Source of the DNA: GCA-2718595 sp963935005
GTDB taxonomy: Bacteria > Gemmatimonadota > Gemmatimonadetes > Longimicrobiales > Gaopeijiaceae
Direction: 5' to 3'
Assembly: GCA_963935005.1 (NCBI GenBank)
Contig: CAWWAX010000025.1
Coordinates: 1 to 19,239, forward strand
DNA length: 19,239 nt
In this document: positions 1 to 7,854 of the stretch, one piece after another
How the letters are laid out: each line of letters begins with the position of its first letter
How positions within the stretch are numbered: the stretch's first letter is position 1
Made by a program: the position numbers and the translations under genes
The notes under the pieces: generated by a model
The model's database searches: none
The model's input: only the letters and a program-made list of their open reading frames with translations
What the model was told of the DNA's origin: nothing

Positions 1-1515
1 GTGCTGGTAGTATGGATCCTCATTTTCCCCTCTCCCGTTGGCCCGTAAAAAGACTTGACCCCGTTCTTCGTCTACCCCAAGAAGCGCGTCTACGTGCCAA
101 GCTCCTTCTGTTAAACGGTCCTTAAGGGTTCCATCTGATCCATATCGATATATGTGACCCCACCCATCTCTTTCTGACCACCACAATAAATCGCCACTAT
201 TTTTTAAGTGACCCAAACGTTCTACTGATCCGCCAGACCCATAACCCCTATCCAAGTAGGTATTCATCCTTTCTTCAATGACCACTCTTGCATCGCCAGT
301 CTCAGTATTGACCACCAGGACATCAGTTCTATGTCGATCTCTACTCGTTCTAGTAATCCACAACTCTGATGATCCATCAGCCATCCACAGTGAGGGTTGA
401 GGGGCAACTTCATCCGTCGGAGCAAATGTCCTATCTAATGCCACTGACATCATCTGATCTTGCCATGGATCATCGTTAACACTGACCTTATTCCTGTTTT
501 GCAAATCATAGATTATCACTTCATTTTGAGTAACATCCTCTTCGCCTGGCATATCGTATTTATATGTCTCAAGCTCTGGCCTGTCGTTACCCACTGCGTG
601 GACCACCCAAAGCTCGTCAACATCACGTTGATCTGAGCGCACCAATGCTATTTTTTTTGAATCCTTAGACCAGGCAATATTTGTCCTTTTTCGCTTCTTC
701 TGGTTCTCAAGGCTAGTCCTGTTAGTCTCACCTCTGCCGCTCGAATTGGCTGTGTAACTGTAGTGATCAACGCCATCCGTAGTCAGTTGTATTTCCTGCA
801 CTTCCAATCCCTCTTCTGCTTCTTCTGCTTCTTTTCCTTTTTTCCCTTTTCGCAGTTCTAGAATTTTTTCATAATCAGCTAGAGACATCATCCATAGATT
901 ATGTTCCTTTGCAAAGATGATTGTATTCCCGTCTGGCGAAATATTCGCCCACTCTGGATGATTATCTGGAGTTTCTCCAGGGCTCAACTGGATCAAAGTA
1001 TTGGTTCTCAGATTTAGCTCAAAATGACGCACATCAGAAACAGATTCCTCATCATCATCGTCATCAGTCGCACTGTCATCGAACCTGACCATAAATTCAT
1101 CGAGGAAACGTAGATTGTTGACAGGAAGATGCTGACCATCCCATGGATCCTTAGTGATTTTAGTCAGCTCTGCTGCCATCCAATCATTGTCAAAAATCCG
1201 GGTCTTACTTCGAGTGACAGGATCTACGATATAGTAATTCATCCCATCTGTATCTTCCCATTCATACCAAAATTTCTCAGTATCTTTTATCCAATGAGGA
1301 TCCACACTGGTGCTGTGTATTAACTCGCTAGCCTTATAGGGAGCAAATCGCGCCGCCAATTCAAAATTGGCTCGACCGCTGAATTCACCGCCCCGACTTT
1401 CTGATCGTCGCAAGTTTAATTCAATTTCTTGGGCTAATGCCACATCGACATTAGTCATAATCAGGATAAAGACAAAAATGACCTTGTAAATATTCTCGAA
1501 CGTCATGCCGAACAT
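1..1515 (-). CDS. S9 family (DPP-IV-type) secreted peptidase, N-terminal part, runs off the left edge
   Basis: This is the first 505 residues of a prolyl-oligopeptidase-clan serine peptidase; the catalytic alpha/beta-hydrolase domain would lie beyond base 1. The reading frame is open to the edge. I chose ATG at 1515 because a GAGG ribosome-binding site (1524-1527) sits 8 nt upstream; an in-frame ATG at 1506 has poorer spacing. Residues 1-28 form a signal peptide with a hydrophobic core (VIFVFILIM) and an ALA|QE cleavage site, so the protein is exported. The rest resembles the DPP-IV N-terminal beta-propeller: WYEWEDTDGMNYYIVDP early on, then blade motifs such as ISPDGNTIIFAKEHNLWM, IAWSKDSKKIALVRSD and LWWSERDGWGHIYRY. 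Two charged insertions stand out, a run of Asp/Glu (DDDDDEE) and a Lys/Glu-rich stretch. The family cleaves dipeptides from peptides, usually after Pro or Ala. The family call is fairly sure; specificity cannot be read without the C-terminus. Confidence 0.85.
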   Translation of the reverse strand, partial: MFGMTFENIYKVIFVFILIMTNVDVALAQEIELNLRRSESRGGEFSGRANFELAARFAPYKASELIHSTSVDPHWIKDTEKFWYEWEDTDGMNYYIVDPVTRSKTRIFDNDWMAAELTKITKDPWDGQHLPVNNLRFLDEFMVRFDDSATDDDDDEESVSDVRHFELNLRTNTLIQLSPGETPDNHPEWANISPDGNTIIFAKEHNLWMMSLADYEKILELRKGKKGKEAEEAEEGLEVQEIQLTTDGVDHYSYTANSSGRGETNRTSLENQKKRKRTNIAWSKDSKKIALVRSDQRDVDELWVVHAVGNDRPELETYKYDMPGEEDVTQNEVIIYDLQNRNKVSVNDDPWQDQMMSVALDRTFAPTDEVAPQPSLWMADGSSELWITRTSRDRHRTDVLVVNTETGDARVVIEERMNTYLDRGYGSGGSVERLGHLKNSGDLLWWSERDGWGHIYRYGSDGTLKDRLTEGAWHVDALLGVDEERGQVFLRANGRGENEDPYYQH

Positions 1516-1845
1516 TGTACTATCCTCATCTAAAACTTGTGCAATCAGGCCAAAGATGGGGCTCTCCCATCTTCTCGATATTAGATTACATTAACTTCAT
1601 AAAGTACAGAAACTCCCTAAAATCGCTAATCCAAAGTTACTTTTTGCAGAGATGTACAATATTTCCAATCTATTGTACGAAAACTCAAATATTGATTGTT
1701 GGACTATTGTTATGAATAGTAGATGGTAGTTGATGACTGAATCTATCTCTGATTTTAGAGATATACGAGCAACCATAAACCTATTGAACCCGAGAGCAAT
1801 CCAATAAAAATAACTCGACTTTTATGGCTAGAGAGTTTCCTGCTT
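1516..1845. other. Divergent intergenic region between the S9 peptidase and the RCC1 lipoprotein
   Basis: No convincing gene lies here. The region is AT-rich and separates two genes transcribed away from each other, so both promoters should be in it, but I could not find a well-spaced consensus -35/-10 pair in either direction. It holds the inverted repeat listed at 1654-1678 and a further ATTGTAC half-site at 1514-1520 that overlaps the peptidase start. The right end (from 1804) is open in frame with the downstream lipoprotein and probably encodes its signal peptide. Confidence 0.6.
1654..1678. promoter_or_regulatory. Perfect 8-bp inverted repeat, operator-like
   Basis: GTACAATA at 1654-1661 and TATTGTAC at 1671-1678 are exact reverse complements separated by 9 nt. 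Each arm contains TACAAT on one strand, which also resembles a -10 hexamer, so the element could be a regulator-binding palindrome or a pair of back-to-back -10 boxes. No T-run follows, so a terminator is unlikely. A third copy of the half-site (ATTGTAC, 1514-1520) lies at the peptidase start codon. Confidence 0.35.
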
Positions 1846-3453
1846 GTGGTTGTTCTGATCGCTGCCTGTGACGATGGAACTGGCCCGTCCCTTAGCTCAC
1901 TGTCTCTTAATTCATCAACAGTAACTTTTTCTTCATTCGGAGAGACGACTCAATTAAAAATTTCAGCCCAAACTATCGACGGGAGCGCCTTCAACAATCC
2001 GGTCATTCTTTGGTCTTCCGAAGATCCTCAAATTGCAACAGTTTCAAAGTCTGGCCTAATTACTTCGATTAAAAACGGTTCAACAACCGTAGTGGCACGC
2101 TCAGGAGCCTTAGTAGCCAAGGCATCTGTTGTCGTTCTCCAAAAACCAACAGTGATTACTCTTTCCGCAACACGTATTCGTTTTGGAAGCATAGGTGATA
2201 CGGCGCAACTATACGCATCGGCACAAGATGAACTAGGCAATACAGTGACTGACCCAGTCCTCAGTTGGCTGTCTAGCGATCTTTCAATTGCAACAGTTTC
2301 AGAGTCTGGGTTAATCACCACAAACAATCTGGGAAATGTGTACATATCCGCATTAACAGATACAATTTCTGCAAAAGCCAGCATCACCGTAAGCCATTGG
2401 GAAAAACTCACGGCAGGTTACAAAATGACCTGTGGCATACGAACTTCAGGCGAGTTGTACTGTTTGGGCAACAATGACTACGGACAACTCGGTGACGGCT
2501 CATCGGAATATCGAGGATCACCTACACCTATCGGGACTGAACATGACTGGAATTCTATCGGTTCCATGGTTAACCATAATTGCGCCATCTTAGCTAGTAA
2601 GATTGGAATGTGTTGGGGAAATAATGAGTACGGCCAACTCGGTGACGGCTCATCGGAACATCGAACCGTCCCCACACCTATTGGCACCCAGACTGTTTTA
2701 GACAGAGTAGTTGGTGGCTTTCAACACTCATGTGCCATAACATCTTCGAAAAACATCAAATGTTGGGGACGAAACCAGTTCGGACAACTTGGCATTGGGA
2801 ATCACACCAATCAATCGAAACCAACCGAAATAAATTCAGAAAAAACGTGGACTAGCATTACTGCTGGCTCTTACCATAGCTGTGCGACTACTATTTCTAA
2901 TCAAGCTTACTGCTGGGGATTGAACCAATTCGGTCAACTCGGTGACGGAACAATCAAAAACAAAGATTCTTTCGTACAAGTCTCAGAAGAAATTCTCTGG
3001 ACATTCATCACGGCTGGACTTTATCACAGTTGTGGTATCAATCAATCCGCCGAGGCCTTTTGTTGGGGCCTCAACGACAAAAATCAACTAGGATCAAATA
3101 GAGGCCAAAGCCAATGGCCATACCCAGACAAAGTCCAGACAGATAATCAATGGGTCAGTATTTCCGCTGGTCGTTCGCACAGTTGTGGTTTAACAAAATC
3201 AGGAAAAGGCCTGTGTTGGGGAAATAATGAGTACGGCCAACTCGGTGACGGAACAAACATTTCCAGAGGATTTCCAACACCCATATTTGGTAGCTACACA
3301 TGGAAAAATATAGAGGCTGGAGTGCATCATACTTGCGGTGTTACAACGAGTGGTAGTGGTTACTGCTGGGGGAACAACCAAGATGGACAGATGGGGGTCT
3401 CCGCCGAGTTAGAGCAACTGGAGCCACAGAAACTGAACATATCAAAATATTGA
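1846..3453 (+). CDS. Lipoprotein with two BIG2 domains and seven RCC1-like repeats
   Basis: A probable surface-anchored beta-propeller protein. As numbered from GTG 1846 (535 aa) it starts with VVLIAAC, which ends in a lipobox (I-A-A-C), but this signal is too short. The frame is open upstream to 1759, and starting at ATA 1804 would give a normal signal MKITRLLWLESFLLVVVLIAAC. Next come two bacterial Ig-like (BIG2) domains (about residues 14-98 and 104-183), each with a W(S/L)S(E/S)D...IATVS.SGLI core. Residues from about 184 to the end hold seven repeats of about 50 aa with the pattern W..I.AG..H.C........CWG.N..GQLGDG. Seven copies match a closed seven-bladed RCC1 propeller. Nearly every blade has two Cys at fixed positions, suggesting disulfides outside the cytoplasm. 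RCC1 folds are binding platforms; the partner is unknown. It converges on the SDR gene, 49 bp away, and is probably monocistronic. Confidence 0.85.
   Translation: MVVLIAACDDGTGPSLSSLSLNSSTVTFSSFGETTQLKISAQTIDGSAFNNPVILWSSEDPQIATVSKSGLITSIKNGSTTVVARSGALVAKASVVVLQKPTVITLSATRIRFGSIGDTAQLYASAQDELGNTVTDPVLSWLSSDLSIATVSESGLITTNNLGNVYISALTDTISAKASITVSHWEKLTAGYKMTCGIRTSGELYCLGNNDYGQLGDGSSEYRGSPTPIGTEHDWNSIGSMVNHNCAILASKIGMCWGNNEYGQLGDGSSEHRTVPTPIGTQTVLDRVVGGFQHSCAITSSKNIKCWGRNQFGQLGIGNHTNQSKPTEINSEKTWTSITAGSYHSCATTISNQAYCWGLNQFGQLGDGTIKNKDSFVQVSEEILWTFITAGLYHSCGINQSAEAFCWGLNDKNQLGSNRGQSQWPYPDKVQTDNQWVSISAGRSHSCGLTKSGKGLCWGNNEYGQLGDGTNISRGFPTPIFGSYTWKNIEAGVHHTCGVTTSGSGYCWGNNQDGQMGVSAELEQLEPQKLNISKY
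2609..3251 (+). repeat. Internal direct repeats encoding RCC1 blades, including a 40-nt exact copy
   Basis: Bases 2609-2648 and 3212-3251 are identical over 40 nt and lie 603 nt (201 codons, about four blades) apart. Both encode the blade core CWGNNEYGQLGDG. A close but not exact relative lies near 2475-2530. Protein-level repeats continue through 3450. Sharing at the DNA level, not only the protein level, points to recent duplication or gene conversion between blades. Confidence 0.8.
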
Positions 3454-3488
3454 AACCAATACATAATACTTCGCGGCATTTCCAAAGA

Positions 3489-3521
3489 GATCACTCACTT
3501 AGTCAAACAGACTTGGTGATC
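3489..3521 (-). terminator. Possible terminator at the end of the MoxR-to-SDR operon
   Basis: Reading the minus strand, GATCAC (3521-3516) pairs with GTGATC (3494-3489), and an AGTC/GACT stem can form inside the loop. The hairpin overlaps the SDR stop codon and is followed by TCTCTTTGG, only a modest T-rich tail. It is the only hairpin I see in the short gap between the convergent RCC1 and SDR genes. Confidence 0.3.
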
Positions 3522-4210
3522 CCTCCATCAACCCTGATGTTCTGACCGGTAATATACTCTGACCCGTCCGAGAGAAGGAAAAGTGCCGTTGCGCCAATCT
3601 CAGAAACTTTGCCGTATCGACCCGTTGGAATCCTCTTTAAAATAGATTCATCCACTGGATAAGAGTCGATAAACCCAGGCAGAATATTGTTCATCCGGAT
3701 CCCGTCAGACGCATACTCTGTTGCATACAGCTTAGTATAACTCCCCAAGGCAGCCCTCATGCAAGCGGATACAGGAAAACTTGAATCTGGTTCATAGGTA
3801 GCAAAAGTAGAGATATTGACTATAGAACCCCCCCCTCCTTTTATCATCAAAGGAGTGACTGCTCTTGCCATCTTTACAACATTCATGAAAACCATATCCA
3901 TTCCAGTGTGCCAGTCCTCGTCAGTCAAATTCAACAATGGACCCTTAGGTGGGTGACCAGTACTATTGACCACACCATCAACCCGTCCATAGTGACTCAT
4001 ACACAGTTCCACAGCTGCCTCGATATCCGTTTCTGAAGTCACCGACCCAGTTATCCCTAGACAATTTAACTCGGCAGCAAGTTGCTCGGCTCCGCCCGAA
4101 TTAGATAGAAGGACCAACTGGTATCCTTTATTGCGAAGAGTTTTTGCAACTGCTGCACCCATCCCTTTGCCAGCTCCTGTAACAATAGCCGCCCGCTGTT
4201 TAACGTCCAT
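3503..4210 (-). CDS. Short-chain dehydrogenase/reductase homologue lacking the catalytic Tyr and Lys
   Basis: A 235-residue protein of classical SDR size and fold. The N-terminal Rossmann motif TGAGKGMG (residues 11-18) should bind NAD(P). Asn110 and Ser134 (in NIST) of the usual tetrad are present, and the C-terminus has family signatures (NNILPG, GRYGKVSEIG, YITGQNIRVDGG). In the YxxxK position the sequence reads S148-A-C-M-R152, so catalytic Tyr is Ser and Lys is Arg; NNAG is VNSTG. The nucleotides read clearly here. Some SDR subgroups are known to deviate at these positions, so the protein may catalyse differently or act as a ligand-binding or regulatory protein. ATG 4210 has an AAGGA-type site about 12 nt upstream. 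It is the last gene of the operon, 54 bp after the 2-hydroxyacid dehydrogenase homologue. The reading frame contains a run of eight C at 3828-3835 on the plus strand (GGGG in the protein). Confidence 0.88.
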   Translation of the reverse strand: MDVKQRAAIVTGAGKGMGAAVAKTLRNKGYQLVLLSNSGGAEQLAAELNCLGITGSVTSETDIEAAVELCMSHYGRVDGVVNSTGHPPKGPLLNLTDEDWHTGMDMVFMNVVKMARAVTPLMIKGGGGSIVNISTFATYEPDSSFPVSACMRAALGSYTKLYATEYASDGIRMNNILPGFIDSYPVDESILKRIPTGRYGKVSEIGATALFLLSDGSEYITGQNIRVDGGITKSV

Positions 4211-4264
4211 TTGAATAATACATCCTTTTTTTGATCAACAATTCTATCACAGTATTTACTTAAA

Positions 4265-5230
4265 TCACAACATATACTTGGGCTCTAAGCCATTAATTAC
4301 ATCCAAGATTGCTTTTATCGAAAGTGCACTCATTGCACTCCTTGCCTCAAGAGTTGCACTGCCTATGTGTGGAGTCAAAGTCACCCTAGGATTGCATCTC
4401 AATGCCTTTGGTATTTTTGCTGGATTCTCAAAGACATCTAACCCTACTCCTCCTATCAGATCCTCCTTAAGCGCCAACACTAGATCGCTCTCTTTAATTA
4501 CCCCACCTCTTCCGATATTCACCAGAATAGAATCTCTCTTCATTTGTTTAAACGTTTCGAGCTCGAATGAGTGTCTATTTTGATCATTCAAAGAAGCTGT
4601 GATCACCAAAATATCCGAATCCGAAATTAACTCCTGATAGCCTACATAGTTAATATCCAATTCCGTTTCTGTTCCAGGACTCAGTTTTTTCCGATTGTGA
4701 TAAATCACCCTCATACCAAATCCACTAATAATTTTTGACAGGGCCTGACCTATCCGACCGCAACCGAATATTCCAAAGGTTTTTCCACGAAGTTCGCATC
4801 CCAACAGAAGATCTATTTCCCATCCCTTGAATTCACCATTTTCTATCAGCCGATGTCCTTCAGCCATTTTCCTGGCGGTCATCATGACCAAGGCCAAGGC
4901 CAGCTCGGCGCAGGAAGTTGTAAGGACATCTGGGGTGTTAGTGACCAGCACCTCTTTCTGGTGAGCATATTCTACATCTATGTTGTCATAGCCAACTCCG
5001 AAATTCGAAATAATCTTAAGTTTAGGAGCAGAATCAATCACTTCTTGATTTACCTGTAAACTCGTCATAACCACTGCTGCGCAAGCACTTTTCACAACTT
5101 CATTAAATTCCATTTGTTCCATGACCTTCCGATCGGAATAGACAACTTCATAAGTATCAGGGAGGTGGGCTTGGTGATCTCCTATCAATGGACCAGTTAT
5201 CACTATAGTTCCGTTTGAACGATCATCCAC
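4265..5230 (-). CDS. D-isomer-specific 2-hydroxyacid dehydrogenase family protein with altered active site
   Basis: A 321-residue protein matching the family length. The substrate-binding half (about 1-105 and 290-321) has SNFGVGYDNID; the NAD-binding half has G156-C-G158-R-I-G161 and ILVNIGRGGVI. The family uses an Arg-Glu-His set. Here Arg241 (in NIGRGG) and His288 (in LTPHIGS) are present, but the usual DVFENEP reads DVFENP with no insertion, placing Pro270 where catalytic Glu normally lies, 29 residues after the Arg. Glu268 is the conserved non-catalytic Glu of that motif and might substitute. Relatives reduce glyoxylate, hydroxypyruvate or other 2-oxoacids with NAD(P)H. The start is GTG at 5230 with GAGGA 10 nt upstream; no in-frame ATG fits. 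It follows the VWA/GATase gene by 47 bp and precedes the SDR by 54 bp, so it is probably cotranscribed. Family is sure, substrate unknown. Confidence 0.9.
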   Translation of the reverse strand: MDDRSNGTIVITGPLIGDHQAHLPDTYEVVYSDRKVMEQMEFNEVVKSACAAVVMTSLQVNQEVIDSAPKLKIISNFGVGYDNIDVEYAHQKEVLVTNTPDVLTTSCAELALALVMMTARKMAEGHRLIENGEFKGWEIDLLLGCELRGKTFGIFGCGRIGQALSKIISGFGMRVIYHNRKKLSPGTETELDINYVGYQELISDSDILVITASLNDQNRHSFELETFKQMKRDSILVNIGRGGVIKESDLVLALKEDLIGGVGLDVFENPAKIPKALRCNPRVTLTPHIGSATLEARSAMSALSIKAILDVINGLEPKYML

Positions 5231-5277
5231 TAGTGTATTTTCCTCGCAGGCTATAGGTGACGGTCACAGAAATGATA

Positions 5278-7854
5278 TTAATTGACAATTCCAGGCTCAC
5301 TATCACGGGAAAAATGAGCCCAGATCCAAGGGAGTCTTCTGACGGCTATATCCGATAAAAATAAAACCAAAGCTAGAAGCAACGACCAATTCCATAGCGG
5401 AAATGCCACTGAGGTACTTTCACCATAATCCAAAAATATTTCTTCTTCTTCTGGTAACAACTTCCCTCCTGTTAGGCTGCTCACATCACTAAGGAATTCG
5501 AGGTTGGCGGGGTATCTCTTGTACTCGTCTGGATACGTATAGTGAAAATTCTTTTGTTCAGTTCCAGCTTCATTCGCATTTAATTCAAACAGGTACCCAG
5601 AGTCCGTCGAGCTTTCAACTGCATAACTCCCAGTATAAACTCCGAATTCTGTCTGAGTGAGATCCAATGTTTCTTCTTCCGATCCCGGACCAGTCACATT
5701 GATCGTAGGTTGCAAGTTAGAATTCAGCATTCCATCCGAACCAACTTCGCTGACTGTAATGAGGGCTTGATCTCCTTGCCGTAGAACTTCAAAATCAAGG
5801 CCAGGATCATCGTTTCGCCTCATAGTCTCCCGTATCAGTTGTGTCCAAAATTTTCCGTATCCATCCCAATTCAACCAATTGATAGCCCAGCGATTTTTAA
5901 CGTCAGAAGTAAACGCAGCCGTCCTGCCAAGACCATAATGCCATCTCGCCAATATTGGCGCACCATCACCAACTTCAATTAACGTTTCTGCATTATCTTT
6001 ACTGCGAGTTTTAACATATCCCTCCAAGTCAGGGGCTGAAAATAAATCCAATCCTACAAACATTTCCGAAGACCGAACTTCTTCAAAAATTACACGTTCT
6101 TCGATTAAAGTTGACTGGGAAGCTATCTGTGCTTCCTTGATGAATACTTGTGGGACTCCTTGGGCGTCCTGTATGTAATAAGTTCGGCCGTTTCCCCACA
6201 TTGCAATATCTGAAAGCAGGTCCCGATCTGCTTCTTCTCCGACAGCTACTGACGATACCGTTATGTCTTCATCGGCCATTCTTCTGACTAGCTCTTCATA
6301 ATCGTCTGCATAGGTTTTGCCATCAGAAAGCAGCACTATGTGTCGTACTTGAGCTTCACTCTCAGCCAAGAGCTCGAAAGCTTTATCTAAGGCTGGGTAT
6401 ATATTGGTTTGGGAACCAGCAATTATCTGGCTAATGGATTGATTGATCCTGGATTCTTCCGATGCTAACTGAAGCGGCACGGCAACATAGGGGGTGTCAT
6501 CAAAGGTCACAACGCCAAATCTATGTCTGTCATCCATAATTCCCAAAGCAGCCTTGGCGGCTTCTTTGGATAATTCGAGCTTCGCTCCAACCATGCTATA
6601 TGACTTATCTAATACTATTACCAAAGCTAATTCTTTCCTTTCCTCTTCCACCTCGAACCAGATTGGCAATATCTCTTCTATCATCGATCCCGAATAACCT
6701 TCTTTGCCATAGCTAGACTCGCCCGCAGCAAACACCAAGCCTCCTCCAAAATCTCTCACATAACGCAAAACTGCATCCATCTGCGCTTGTCTCAAATCTT
6801 CTGGTGACACATCACTCAAAAAGATAAGGTCGAAAACCTCTAATTCAGACTGATTTTCGGGCACATTAGCTGGCGAGGACAATGTCACGTCTATACCCTC
6901 CATCTCCAGGGCATCATTCAGATAATGTGCACTCTCCGAATACCCCTCCACGTACAGAACCCGAGATTGATCCCCCACTATTACAGATCGGTCTAATCGA
7001 TTGTTTTCTAGAGATGTGTCTGATTGACCTTCAATCATTGCAGATATGGTGGCAGATCCTACTTCTTCAATAACGACTTCAAATGGCAAAGAATTCAAAC
7101 CTTCTTCAAGTGTCACCGATCTTTCTAGATTTTGGTCGGTGCCCACCGTGAGTTTAACGACAGCATCCTTCTCCGTCCTGCTGTAAACCTGAACTTCTAC
7201 CAAGACAGGCTCTCCTCGGCGGATCTCTTTTGGAACGTCCACGGCGTCAATCCAACTATCGTCACCCCCGACAACTGACGCTGGAACAGTGAAAATCCTA
7301 ACGTTTTTTTCCCTAGCTTCCATTACTACATCAAAATCTTTCCCAGCATTACTGTTTCCATCCGTAAATAGCACTAGACGCTTCAGATAAGATGGCTCGA
7401 AACTATTCATAGCTTGCCTCAAGCCTGAACCTAAATCAGTAAAATTCTGATTTATAGAATTAGCCGATCCATTCATCGACACTTCCACAGAAGCGATCTG
7501 GTCCGAAGAACTAAAAGTTCGACTTGAACCTGCAAACACAACGAAAGCCGAATGCTCTGGATTTCTTTCACCGTCAACCCTGGAAATCCAGTCTATAGCA
7601 CTTCTAATAAAGTTTGGCTCTATACTGCCTGATACATCAATGGCATACACGGTGGAGAGCCATTTTACAGATCTATTCCAAGTGGGTTGCATCAAGGCCA
7701 ACACCAAGGAAACGATCAAACAAGCTCTAATCACACTGAGAACTTTCAGGTGACGTGCTTGAATTTTGACTTCCGTTCTAAATCCTACTTTCCAGATTAT
7801 TGGAAGGGCTATCAACGCCAACAGTGGCCAGTAGTGTTCGAAGGAAACACTCAT
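5278..7854 (-). CDS. Inner-membrane protein with two VWA domains and a glutamine-amidotransferase-like domain
   Basis: An 858-residue protein. I start it at ATG 7854, whose ATGA overlaps the stop of the upstream BatA-like gene, although the frame is open to 7929. Two membrane helices lie at about 8-25 and 40-56. The first VWA domain (about 67-195) has a full metal site: D73-x-S75-x-S77, T139, D165. A beta-sandwich-like linker follows (about 205-290), then a class I amidotransferase-like alpha/beta segment (about 297-400; VLYVEGYS, GGGLVFAAGE) with no catalytic Cys that I can identify. The second VWA domain (about 408-580) also has a full metal site: D416-x-S418-x-S420, T483, D511. A last helix near 820-840 is followed by a basic, cytoplasmic tail. 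VWA domains bind protein partners through a metal ion, and with MoxR they form chaperone-like assemblies. Most of this protein probably faces the periplasm. The exact role is unknown. Confidence 0.88.
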   Translation of the reverse strand: MSVSFEHYWPLLALIALPIIWKVGFRTEVKIQARHLKVLSVIRACLIVSLVLALMQPTWNRSVKWLSTVYAIDVSGSIEPNFIRSAIDWISRVDGERNPEHSAFVVFAGSSRTFSSSDQIASVEVSMNGSANSINQNFTDLGSGLRQAMNSFEPSYLKRLVLFTDGNSNAGKDFDVVMEAREKNVRIFTVPASVVGGDDSWIDAVDVPKEIRRGEPVLVEVQVYSRTEKDAVVKLTVGTDQNLERSVTLEEGLNSLPFEVVIEEVGSATISAMIEGQSDTSLENNRLDRSVIVGDQSRVLYVEGYSESAHYLNDALEMEGIDVTLSSPANVPENQSELEVFDLIFLSDVSPEDLRQAQMDAVLRYVRDFGGGLVFAAGESSYGKEGYSGSMIEEILPIWFEVEEERKELALVIVLDKSYSMVGAKLELSKEAAKAALGIMDDRHRFGVVTFDDTPYVAVPLQLASEESRINQSISQIIAGSQTNIYPALDKAFELLAESEAQVRHIVLLSDGKTYADDYEELVRRMADEDITVSSVAVGEEADRDLLSDIAMWGNGRTYYIQDAQGVPQVFIKEAQIASQSTLIEERVIFEEVRSSEMFVGLDLFSAPDLEGYVKTRSKDNAETLIEVGDGAPILARWHYGLGRTAAFTSDVKNRWAINWLNWDGYGKFWTQLIRETMRRNDDPGLDFEVLRQGDQALITVSEVGSDGMLNSNLQPTINVTGPGSEEETLDLTQTEFGVYTGSYAVESSTDSGYLFELNANEAGTEQKNFHYTYPDEYKRYPANLEFLSDVSSLTGGKLLPEEEEIFLDYGESTSVAFPLWNWSLLLALVLFLSDIAVRRLPWIWAHFSRDSEPGIVN

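Noticed and set aside
1824..1871. ATG at 1824 as start of the lipoprotein
   Set aside because: It is out of frame with the lipoprotein and reaches a stop within 16 codons.
2028..2411. Minus-strand open frame of 127 codons
   Set aside because: It is antisense to the BIG2 domains of the lipoprotein, with repeated content that simply reflects those repeats.
2470..3400. Regularly spaced repeats that might suggest a CRISPR or minisatellite array
   Set aside because: The period is about 150 nt, the repeats are in frame and diverged, and they translate to RCC1 blades.
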